Source of the DNA: Phycisphaerales bacterium
GTDB lineage: Bacteria > Planctomycetota > Phycisphaerae > Phycisphaerales > UBA1924
DNA: 64,000 bases
Assembly (NCBI GenBank): GCA_905339235.1
Contig: CAJPFG010000021.1
Coordinates: 62,001-126,000 of the forward strand
Reading direction: 5' to 3'
A program made the translations under genes and the position numbers. Below the pieces are notes generated by a model. That model saw only the letters and a program-made list of their open reading frames with translations, searched no databases and was not told the DNA's origin. Within the stretch, counting starts at the first letter, position 1; the number at the start of each line of letters is the position of its first letter. Below, piece by piece: positions 54,555 through 61,045 of the stretch.

Positions 54555-55017
54555 TTACAAGCAGGCGCAGGAGGTTCGGGACGCCTTCGCGAATCACGGA
54601 GTGAGGTACCTGTTCATCGGGAAGTCGGGCGCGATACTGCTTGGGTTTCCGGACACAACCCAAGATGCCGATTTGTTTCCCGAGAAGTCTCCGGCGAATG
54701 GCGAGGCGCTGGTCGCGGCGTTGCTTGATCTGGGATTCCAAATTGACCCGAGCCAACAGGACGATATCCGACGGGGCAAAGACTTTGTTCAGTTGAAGAA
54801 CGGCCCGTTTGACCTTGATCTCGTCTTTGCGCCTGACGGGATCGAGCGCTTTACAGATGCCTGGGATCGGCGCGTTCAGATTGACGGCTTCCCTGTCGCT
54901 CACATCAGCGACATCATCGCGAGCAAGGTCGCCGCAAATCGCACGAAAGACCGCGAATCTCTGCCCCGGCTCAAGGCCTTTGCGCAGTATCTCCAGCAAC
55001 GGCAACCGCCCGACTGA
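54541..55017 (+). CDS. MNT-fold nucleotidyltransferase (AbiEii/DUF6036-like)
   Basis: 158 aa. The minimal nucleotidyltransferase pattern is present: GKSGAILLGFPDTTQDADLF gives the G-S loop and the D-x-D metal site, and FDLDLVFAPDG gives the third acidic strand. The end HISDIIASKVAANRTKDRESLPRL is typical of such stand-alone proteins. These act as toxins, antitoxins or defence effectors, often with a HEPN or small partner. Here the partner is the overlapping 78-aa gene upstream. GC content is visibly lower than its neighbours (e.g. 54580-54860), which suggests transfer. Confidence 0.78.
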   Translation: MAAFDYKQAQEVRDAFANHGVRYLFIGKSGAILLGFPDTTQDADLFPEKSPANGEALVAALLDLGFQIDPSQQDDIRRGKDFVQLKNGPFDLDLVFAPDGIERFTDAWDRRVQIDGFPVAHISDIIASKVAANRTKDRESLPRLKAFAQYLQQRQPPD

Positions 55018-55022
55018 TACCG

Positions 55023-55811
55023 TCATCCCCAGAACCCAACGACGAGGCTCAAACGACCATCGGGTGAGAAGCGGCCGAAGTTCTCCCCGCTGAACGCCGC
55101 CTTCCCGTCGGGGCCGACCACCCGCCAGGCGAAGCGCACAAACGCGTGGCACAGCCGCGGCGGGCCGGCCAGTTCCAGTTTCATCCCGGGCATGTGCTTC
55201 GTGGCGTTGCCGATGTGGTCGTTGAGCACGTCCAGGCCGCGGACTGCGGAGAAGGCGTCCCGGAACTCCACATCCGGCGCAACGCACTCCGCAAGCGCCG
55301 CCCGGCGCGCGGCCGGATCGGTGGTATTCCACGCGCGAGCCCAGGCCTCCACGGCCGGTCCGGCCCGCTCGCCGAACTCGTCCTGGGCGCACTCCCGCGC
55401 CATGCACGAGGCGTAGTGCCGCCAGCCCTGCTCGTGGCCGTGCTGCTGCTCGGGCGTGGGCAGGTCCAGGTGACGCAGCGTGAGGCGCGTGCCCTCCGCG
55501 ACCTCCGCGAGGGTGATCTCGACACGCGACGCGCCGGGGGCCACGGCGTCGTTGCCCTTTTCGTAGCCCCACGAGAAGACGAACCGGCGCTCCGGGACAA
55601 TCTCCAGCACCTTGCCCGCCATCACGGCGCGATCGCCCTGGTACTCGATGCGCACGGCGCCGCCGACCCGCGGGTCGATGGTCGCCCTGCCGCCGCCCGG
55701 TGCGCTCCACCACCGGGCGAACCGGGCCGGGTCCGTGAAGAACCGGAAAACCGTCGATGGCCGCGCATGGATCACGATGTCAAACTCAACGACGCCGTCG
55801 TGGACGGGCAT
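55023..55811 (-). CDS. AHSA1/SRPBCC protein fused to a SnoaL-like domain
   Basis: 262 aa. Residues ~1-140 form an AHSA1-type START-like domain: VVEFDIVIHARPSTVFRFFTDPARFARWW, GGAVRIEY, VFSWGYEKGN, TRLTLRHLDLP. Residues ~150-262 look like a SnoaL/NTF2-type cone (AWARAWNTTDPAARRAALAECVAPDVEFRDAFSAVRG). The ATG at 55811 has AAGGAG nine bases upstream and overlaps the end of the ArsR gene by 26 bases. ArsR-AHSA1 pairs are common, and the AHSA1 partner is usually part of the regulated response. Ligand unknown. Confidence 0.85.
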   Translation of the reverse strand: MPVHDGVVEFDIVIHARPSTVFRFFTDPARFARWWSAPGGGRATIDPRVGGAVRIEYQGDRAVMAGKVLEIVPERRFVFSWGYEKGNDAVAPGASRVEITLAEVAEGTRLTLRHLDLPTPEQQHGHEQGWRHYASCMARECAQDEFGERAGPAVEAWARAWNTTDPAARRAALAECVAPDVEFRDAFSAVRGLDVLNDHIGNATKHMPGMKLELAGPPRLCHAFVRFAWRVVGPDGKAAFSGENFGRFSPDGRLSLVVGFWG

Positions 55812-56196
55812 GCTTCGCACTCCTTGTCCGCCTCTGCGACGCAGAGGCCTTGCCTTCACCCCGCGTTCGTCCGCCCGGCCCGGCTGCCCGCCGGGAACGC
55901 GCCACTTCCTCCGCCTCGGCGTGACCCTTGAGCGTGTCCAGTTGCGACGCCCACATCCGCTCCAGGTACTCCGCCAGCGGACCCAGCGCGGCCTTGTCCG
56001 CCCGGTAGAAGCGACGCTTCCAGTCCCGCCGCACCGTCACCAGCCCCGCCTCGCGCAGGCGGCCCAGGTGCTGGGAGACCGCGCCGAAGGTGCAGGTGAA
56101 CGCCGCGGCGATCTCGCCGGCGCTCAGTTCGCGGTTCCACACCAGCCGCAGAATCCCGCGGCGGGTGGGGTCGGCGATGGCTTGCACAGCGTCCAC
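55786..56196 (-). CDS. ArsR-family transcriptional regulator (SdpR-like, non-metal type)
   Basis: 136 aa. A winged-helix domain (1-90): IADPTRRGILRLVWNRELSAGEIAAAF, FGAVSQHLGRLREAGLVTVRRDWKRRFYR. There is no CxC metal site, as in regulators linked to AHSA1 proteins. The last ~40 residues are a basic Arg/Lys/Ser-rich tail. The GTG start at 56196 lies only seven bases from a perfect TATAAT, so the mRNA is probably leaderless. An imperfect palindrome overlaps that promoter, suggesting autorepression of the two-gene operon. Confidence 0.88.
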   Translation of the reverse strand: MDAVQAIADPTRRGILRLVWNRELSAGEIAAAFTCTFGAVSQHLGRLREAGLVTVRRDWKRRFYRADKAALGPLAEYLERMWASQLDTLKGHAEAEEVARSRRAAGPGGRTRGEGKASASQRRTRSAKHARPRRRR

Positions 56197-56202
56197 GTCG
56201 TT

Positions 56203-56230
56203 ATTATAGCGTATGCTAAAATGAAGTCTA
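56203..56230 (-). promoter_or_regulatory. promoter of the arsR-AHSA1 pair
   Basis: On the minus strand TAGACT (56230-56225) and a perfect TATAAT (56208-56203) are separated by 16 bases. The expected start of transcription falls at or next to the GTG at 56196. Confidence 0.65.
56207..56218. promoter_or_regulatory. probable ArsR operator
   Basis: The imperfect palindrome TAGCGTATGCTA (five of six positions symmetric) lies between the -35 and -10 elements and touches the -10 box, a position where a bound dimer would block polymerase. Confidence 0.5.
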
Positions 56231-56269
56231 GGCGCGGTTTCTGGGCGAGATTCGACCTCTAGTCCAGGA

Positions 56270-56305
56270 GTTTCTCGCAGAGGCGCGGAGTGCGCAGAGA
56301 AGAAG
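56270..56305 (+). repeat. dispersed GCAGAGGCGCAGAG-type repeat, copy A
   Basis: TTTCTCGCAGAGGCGCGGAG followed by TGCGCAGAGAAGAAG. Forward-oriented copy just downstream of the GxxExxY gene. Confidence 0.65.
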
Positions 56306-56325
56306 CCTGAGGCCGACGGCCGCGG

Positions 56326-56718
56326 CTATCCCTCCAGTCGATTGACGATCCGCGTCAGACCTTCCTTAAGAAGGTCCACATTGAAGTTGATCAGAAGCCC
56401 GACCCGCTTGTCCGCCAAACGCAGGTACGTGAGGACCTGCTTCTTGTGCACCGGCGCCACGGCCTCGACGGACTTGATCTCGACGACCACCGCTTCATCC
56501 ACCATGAGATCGGCTCGGAACCCGGCTTCGAGATGAACATCCTCCCAGACCACTGGAATCGGAACCTGGGTGCGCACCTCGTGCCCGCGCTTGCGCAGTT
56601 CATACGCCAGCACCGTCTCGTACACGGACTCCAGCAGCCCGGGCCCAAGCCCGTTGTGGACCTTGATGGCCGCGTCGAGAACGACCCCGCTGATGCGATT
56701 GATTTGCTCCGTGTTCAT
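56326..56718 (-). CDS. GxxExxY family protein (PD-(D/E)XK nuclease-like)
   Basis: 130 aa. The family signature GPGLLESVYE (G-x-x-E-x-x-Y) is at ~24-33, and the nuclease-like core ADLMVDEAVVVEIKS holds D...E-x-K. The end LINFNVDLLKEGLTRIVN is typical. Such small proteins are widely scattered in bacteria, with unproven function; a role in mobile or repeat DNA has been suggested. The ATG at 56718 begins the conserved part; a longer frame to 56874 reads through repeat DNA. Short dispersed repeats flank the gene on both sides. Confidence 0.88.
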   Translation of the reverse strand: MNTEQINRISGVVLDAAIKVHNGLGPGLLESVYETVLAYELRKRGHEVRTQVPIPVVWEDVHLEAGFRADLMVDEAVVVEIKSVEAVAPVHKKQVLTYLRLADKRVGLLINFNVDLLKEGLTRIVNRLEG

Positions 56719-56729
56719 CCGCCTTTCTC

Positions 56730-56768
56730 CTCTTCTTTCTCTGCGTGCTCTGCGCCTCTGCGAGACAC
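56730..56768 (-). repeat. dispersed GCAGAGGCGCAGAG-type repeat, copy B
   Basis: Plus-strand text TTCTTTCTCTGCG then TGCTCTGCGCCTCTGCGAGA is the reverse complement of copies A and C. It lies directly upstream of the GxxExxY start. Confidence 0.65.
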
Positions 56769-56800
56769 TGTCTTTGGCTTCACGCAGTAGTTCGTCCGGA

Positions 56801-56835
56801 CTTTCTCGCAGAGGCGCAGAGCTCGCAGAGAGGAG
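56801..56835 (+). repeat. dispersed GCAGAGGCGCAGAG-type repeat, copy C
   Basis: CTTTCTCGCAGAGGCGCAGA then GCTCGCAGAGAGGAG; same orientation as copy A. Confidence 0.65.
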
Positions 56836-56861
56836 ATGCTGATCTTCACTCGCGCGCTCTC

Positions 56862-56900
56862 CAACTCTGCGCACTCTGCGCCTCTGCGAGAAACTTCTTC
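56862..56900 (-). repeat. dispersed GCAGAGGCGCAGAG-type repeat, copy D
   Basis: AACTCTGCGCACTCTGCG then CCTCTGCGAGAAACTTCTTC, the reverse orientation; with copy C it forms an inverted pair 26 bases apart that could fold as a long hairpin just beyond the DUF885 gene stop. Confidence 0.65.
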
Positions 56901-56909
56901 ATCGAGTGC

Positions 56910-58694
56910 CTAGTCCCCAAACCGCCACCCCGGCTTCCAATCCTTCGGCAACTTCTCCCCCCGCAGCCCCGCGCGCATCAACTCGATCGGGATCGAGTTC
57001 TGCCCCAGCACCGCATCATTGAACGCCTTCTCGCTCATCCCGCCCTTCACCACCATCTCCGCTCGCATCGCCGAGATCTGCAAGCCCCCCAGCATGTACC
57101 CGCACTGATACAGCGGCGAGTAATCCCCCCCGATGTACCGCCGCACTTCCGACGTGGCCCCGAACCGCTCGTGCCCGACACGCTCCACCAGGAACTCGAT
57201 CATCTCCGCCGGCGTCATCTGCCCCAGGTGGAACTTCAGGCTCACGATGATTCTGGCCGCGCGGTGCATCCGCCAGAACAGCATGCCCACACGGTCCAGC
57301 GCCGCATCGCCGCCGGTAGCACCCGCCCAGCCCAGTTCCCACAGCCGGAACTCCCAGTACAGCGCCCACCCCTCCACCAGGAACGGCGTTGAGAACAGCC
57401 CGCGGTACGCCCGTTCCCGGTCCTCCCAGTATCCCTGCAGGTGATGCCCGGGGATCAACTCGTGCGGCGTCACGATGTGCGTGAAGTGCCGGTTGTTGCC
57501 CCGCATCGACATCATCTTGTCCGCGTGGGTCTGCCACTCGTTCGCGTACGACACTCCCATGAACTGCCCGCCGTAGACCGCAAACGGAAGCACCTTCTGC
57601 GTCTCGTTCGAGTGCATCTCCACCCGCCATGCCTCTTCGCACAGCGCGGGAATTGTCACCAGATCTCGCGTTCTCAGAAACTCGATCACCGCCCGCGACT
57701 CGTCCCGCACGAAGGCCCCCTGCTGCCCCGGCGGCATCTGGTCCTCCTTCGCCCGCGCGAGCGCGGCCTTCCAGTCGTCCCCGAGCCCCATCTCCGCCGC
57801 GGCCTTCTTCATCTCCGCTTCGCACCACGCGAACTCCCGCTCACCGATCGCGATCAGTTCCTCCGGCGTGTAGCACAGCGCCTCGCCCTCCAGGTCCGCG
57901 CGCAGTCCCTCCGCGCCGATGGGGTCGCCCACCAGCGGGTCCTCGTCCTTCCCCTTGATCCCGGCGATCTCCTCGCGCAGCAGTTTCGCCAGATCACGCA
58001 ACTCCTTCTGGCACTCCTCCCGCGGCTTGCGCGTCCACCAGCCGAACTCCGGGTCAAACCCGTCGTAATACGCCGCCCACCCGTCGAGCATCCACGCCAG
58101 CCCGTCGAGCACGCCCGCTCCCCGGAGCGCCACCACCGGAGTCAGCATCAGCGCGGCCTCCGGCCGTTCCGCCTCCGCCTTGCGACCGCCTTCCACACGC
58201 TCGCGAATCCTTTTCGCCTCCGCGGTCACGTCGGCCAGAACCCCCGCCGCGGCCTTGGAGTCGCACGGCTCCATCCGCCGCCGCGCCAGTTCGAGTTCCT
58301 GCAGCGCCGATCTGAACGGCAAGAACGGCTCCATCTCCGCCACTCGCCGCCGCAGCAGCGCGAGGCCCTCCCCCTGCCACGTCACATGCCGGCGCAGCAG
58401 GTGCCAATCCACCCGCTCGTCCGCCTCAAGCGCGTCGTAATCCATCGCATCCAGTCGCGCGGTCCATTCCTCAAGAAACTTCCCCGTTCGCTCCATCGCG
58501 TCGTCCGACCAACCCACGCTGTAAAACCGATCGATGTACCGGCGATCAGTCTGGTACCTGCGGATCAACTCGGCCATGCCCGGAGCCGGCACGGGACGCA
58601 GGTCCTGCGGCCCCGCCTGCTGCTGATGCAGCCCCTGGGCGCACGCGCCGGCACTCACCGCAACCAGGCACACGATCATCAACAGGTATCTCAT
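56910..58694 (-). CDS. DUF885-family secreted peptidase-like protein
   Basis: 594 aa, standard family length. A signal peptide (SAGACAQ, with a possible lipobox-like Cys18) leads to a helical metallopeptidase-like fold. The HExxH-related motif HELIPGHHLQ lies near residue 405, followed by LVEGWALYWEFRLWELG with a likely third metal ligand. DUF885 proteins are related to M2/M3-like zincins and are thought to be periplasmic or outer-membrane peptidases. It is a single gene, divergent from the FAD monooxygenase across 72 bases. Confidence 0.86.
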   Translation of the reverse strand: MRYLLMIVCLVAVSAGACAQGLHQQQAGPQDLRPVPAPGMAELIRRYQTDRRYIDRFYSVGWSDDAMERTGKFLEEWTARLDAMDYDALEADERVDWHLLRRHVTWQGEGLALLRRRVAEMEPFLPFRSALQELELARRRMEPCDSKAAAGVLADVTAEAKRIRERVEGGRKAEAERPEAALMLTPVVALRGAGVLDGLAWMLDGWAAYYDGFDPEFGWWTRKPREECQKELRDLAKLLREEIAGIKGKDEDPLVGDPIGAEGLRADLEGEALCYTPEELIAIGEREFAWCEAEMKKAAAEMGLGDDWKAALARAKEDQMPPGQQGAFVRDESRAVIEFLRTRDLVTIPALCEEAWRVEMHSNETQKVLPFAVYGGQFMGVSYANEWQTHADKMMSMRGNNRHFTHIVTPHELIPGHHLQGYWEDRERAYRGLFSTPFLVEGWALYWEFRLWELGWAGATGGDAALDRVGMLFWRMHRAARIIVSLKFHLGQMTPAEMIEFLVERVGHERFGATSEVRRYIGGDYSPLYQCGYMLGGLQISAMRAEMVVKGGMSEKAFNDAVLGQNSIPIELMRAGLRGEKLPKDWKPGWRFGD

Positions 58695-58766
58695 GGGCCC
58701 AGTCTAATCAACCCGGCTTCATCTCGCGATCACGCCCGCCTCATCCGCCGGGCGAATTCCTTATGC

Positions 58767-59951
58767 ATGAGGGTGCTCATCATCGGCGGCGGCATCGGAG
58801 GGCTGGCTGCCGCCGCGGCGCTCCGCGCCCGTGGCGAGCGCGTCAGCGTCTACGAAAAGTCCCGGGAATACCGCGACGGCGGGTGCGGAATGACAATCTG
58901 GCCCAACGGCATGCTCGCCCTCCGCCGTTTGGGCTTGGATTCGCGTATCGCCGATGCGGGCTGGCCGATCACCCAGGCCCAGATCCGGCGCCCCGATGGC
59001 GACGTGATTTCCGTGACGCCCGTCGAACAGGTCAGCCGGCTTGCGGGCGCGCCCACCATCGCCGTCCACCGGGCCGCGTTGCAGCGCACCCTCGCCGATC
59101 CCGGAATCGTGCCTCGCGTCCACTTCGGAAAACGTTGCACGGGCGTACTCCAGGAAGACGAGCACGTCGCCGCATTCTTCGAGGACGGCACCGCCGCCCG
59201 CGGCGATTTGCTCCTCGGCGCCGACGGATTGTGGTCTTCCGTCCGCGATCACGTCACCGGCCCACAGACGCCGCGCCATCTCGGGCACGCGCTCTGGCGC
59301 GGCGTGGTCTCGATCGACGACCCCTCGCTGGCCGCGGGATGCTCCTTCGAAACCTGGGACCGGGGCGCCCGCTTCGGCATGGTCCAGATCGACTCCCGCC
59401 GCGCGTACTGGTACGCCGGGCTCTCCGACTGCCCCACCGGCACGCTCGACATGGTCCGCCCCGCGCTGCTCGAAAGGTTCGGCGGCTGGCACTCGCCGAT
59501 CCGCGCGGCCCTGGTTCGGACGCCCCAGGACCAGGCCGTTCGCACCGAGATCTACGACCGGCCCGTCCCCTCCCGTTGGCACCGCGGCCGCGTCGTGCTG
59601 CTCGGCGACGCCGCGCACGCCATGACCCACGACCTCGGTCAGGGCGCGTGCACGGCGATCGAAGACGCCGTCGCGCTCGCCGACTGCATCGCCGGGTCCC
59701 GGGATCTCAACCGGGCCCTCGCGTGGTACCAGCGGGTGCGGCGCGCCCGCTGCGCCCGGCTTTCCGCGCAGTCCCGGCGCATCACTCGGATCTGCCAGTT
59801 GAGTTCCCCCCTGCTGTGCTGGGCACGCGACACCGTGACCCGCCTCACGCCGCCCAACGTGCTGGCCCGCGGGCTGCGCCGGACCATCGGACTCCTCGCT
59901 ACGCCCGCGAATCCAGCCAGATCGTCACCGGCCCGTCGTTTGCCAGCGTGA
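58767..59951 (+). CDS. FAD-dependent monooxygenase (UbiH/PHBH-like)
   Basis: 394 aa. FAD-binding motifs are complete: GGGIGGLAAAAALRARGERVSVYEK (dinucleotide fold), GADGLWSSVRDHV (DG motif) and GDAAHAMTHDLGQGACTAIEDAVAL (GD motif). Such enzymes hydroxylate aromatic or quinone-like substrates with NAD(P)H and O2. The specific substrate is not clear. The ATG at 58767 starts the family N-terminus; an ATG four bases earlier is out of frame. The 3' end overlaps the convergent dtd gene by 53 bases; the last ~18 residues (ATPANPARSSPARRLPA) are therefore probably not conserved. Confidence 0.88.
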   Translation: MRVLIIGGGIGGLAAAAALRARGERVSVYEKSREYRDGGCGMTIWPNGMLALRRLGLDSRIADAGWPITQAQIRRPDGDVISVTPVEQVSRLAGAPTIAVHRAALQRTLADPGIVPRVHFGKRCTGVLQEDEHVAAFFEDGTAARGDLLLGADGLWSSVRDHVTGPQTPRHLGHALWRGVVSIDDPSLAAGCSFETWDRGARFGMVQIDSRRAYWYAGLSDCPTGTLDMVRPALLERFGGWHSPIRAALVRTPQDQAVRTEIYDRPVPSRWHRGRVVLLGDAAHAMTHDLGQGACTAIEDAVALADCIAGSRDLNRALAWYQRVRRARCARLSAQSRRITRICQLSSPLLCWARDTVTRLTPPNVLARGLRRTIGLLATPANPARSSPARRLPA

Positions 59952-60342
59952 CTTCCATGTGCGAACGGAACACCCCGGTGCTGACGGGCACGCCCTGGGC
60001 CGCGATCGCCCGTTCGATCCGCGCGAACATCGACCCCGCCGCCTCTGGCCTCATCGCGTTGTCGAACGAGGGACGCCGGCCCTTCCTCGCATCCCCCGCC
60101 ACCGTGAAGTTCGGCACCAGCAGGATGCCGCCCCCTGTATCCTTCACCGACAGGTTCATCTTGCCCGCGCCGTCCTCGAACACCCGCAGGTTCGCCGCCT
60201 TCTCCGCGATCCAGTCCGCTTCCGCCTCGCCGTCGGCGCTCTCGATTCCCACCAGCACCAGCAGCCCGCGCCCGATCTCGCCGACGGCCTTGCCGTCCAC
60301 GACAACTTTCGCCGACGACACTCTCTGCACGACGGCCCGCAC
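59899..60342 (-). CDS. dtd: D-aminoacyl-tRNA deacylase
   Basis: 147 aa, the usual DTD length. It removes D-amino acids (and glycine from tRNA-Ala) from mischarged tRNA. The start MRAVVQRVSSAKVVVDG, the middle FEDGAGKMNLSV and the Gly-cisPro motif NDGPVTIWL near the C-terminus are clear. The usual SQFT segment reads PNFT (LVPNFTVAGD), a departure in the chiral-proofreading pocket region. The GTG start lies four bases after the GNAT stop, so the two are coupled. Confidence 0.92.
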   Translation of the reverse strand: MRAVVQRVSSAKVVVDGKAVGEIGRGLLVLVGIESADGEAEADWIAEKAANLRVFEDGAGKMNLSVKDTGGGILLVPNFTVAGDARKGRRPSFDNAMRPEAAGSMFARIERAIAAQGVPVSTGVFRSHMEVTLANDGPVTIWLDSRA

Positions 60343-60345
60343 GGG

Positions 60346-60879
60346 TTACGCCAGCGCCTTGCTCAAGATGCACGACCGGTAGTTCGTGTACGGCCACTGC
60401 CAGTGCTCGACGAACCGGTACCCGCGCTTGAGATAGAAGTCGAACAACTCCTTGTCGGGCTCGGCCATCGACAGCGCCAGTTCGGTCGCGCGCTTCTCTC
60501 TCGCTCGCCGCTCGACCGTCTCGAGCAGCGCCCGCCCGATCCCCCGACCCTGCATGTCCGGGTCCACCCCGAACTGGGCGAAATGGCACACGTCCGGCCG
60601 GAGAAAGAACGCCGGGAAGGTCGCCTTCTCGTGCTCTTCGAAGAGAATGACCCCCACGATCCGTTCGCGCCCGCCCTCGTTGAGCAGCGCGAGGTAGCAC
60701 TCGCTGTTGGCCGCGCGGTCCGCCGTCACGCCGTCGTCCTGCCGCCCGGCCAGGGGCTTGAGGCCCATGGCGACCTGCGGCGCGTACGCGCGGTGCAGCA
60801 GCCGCGTGATCTCGCTGACGGAGTCGGAAGGACGGATCAACCGAACGTTCACCGGCGCAACGGCCCTGGGCGTGCTCAT
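60346..60879 (-). CDS. GNAT-family acetyltransferase
   Basis: 177 aa from the ATG at 60879. The GNAT core is visible: VGVILFEEHEKATF, then FGVDPDMQGRGIGRALLETVERRARE with the acetyl-CoA-binding Q-x-x-G-x-G/A, and the end FYLKRGYRFVEHWQWPYTNY. An upstream ATG at 60933 would add 18 Ser/Pro-rich residues but lies inside the palindrome at 60929-60942, so the shorter start is preferred. It is directly upstream of dtd. Substrate unknown. Confidence 0.83.
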   Translation of the reverse strand: MSTPRAVAPVNVRLIRPSDSVSEITRLLHRAYAPQVAMGLKPLAGRQDDGVTADRAANSECYLALLNEGGRERIVGVILFEEHEKATFPAFFLRPDVCHFAQFGVDPDMQGRGIGRALLETVERRAREKRATELALSMAEPDKELFDFYLKRGYRFVEHWQWPYTNYRSCILSKALA

Positions 60880-60928
60880 GGGCGAGGACTGAAGCGGACG
60901 CGAACCGGGCTGCGTGGAGCTGCGGGTA

Positions 60929-60942
60929 TGCATGACTATGCA
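60929..60942. promoter_or_regulatory. 14-bp palindrome, operator candidate 1
   Basis: TGCAT-GACT-ATGCA, perfect 5-bp arms. It is in the divergent region between the GNAT/dtd pair and radA, 20 bases centre to centre from the next palindrome. Confidence 0.55.
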
Positions 60943-60948
60943 ATGCTA

Positions 60949-60962
60949 GGCATGAGTATGCC
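60949..60962. promoter_or_regulatory. 14-bp palindrome, operator candidate 2
   Basis: GGCAT-GAGT-ATGCC, perfect 5-bp arms and nearly the same core (GCATGASTATGC) as the first palindrome. Lies ~85 bases before the radA start. Confidence 0.55.
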
Positions 60963-61045
60963 GACAGGTTGGCCTCCCCCCTCCCTCCTTCTTCGTAATC
61001 CGCGGGGCGCGTTTCGCATCCCCCGACATCCACTACCCTCCCGCC

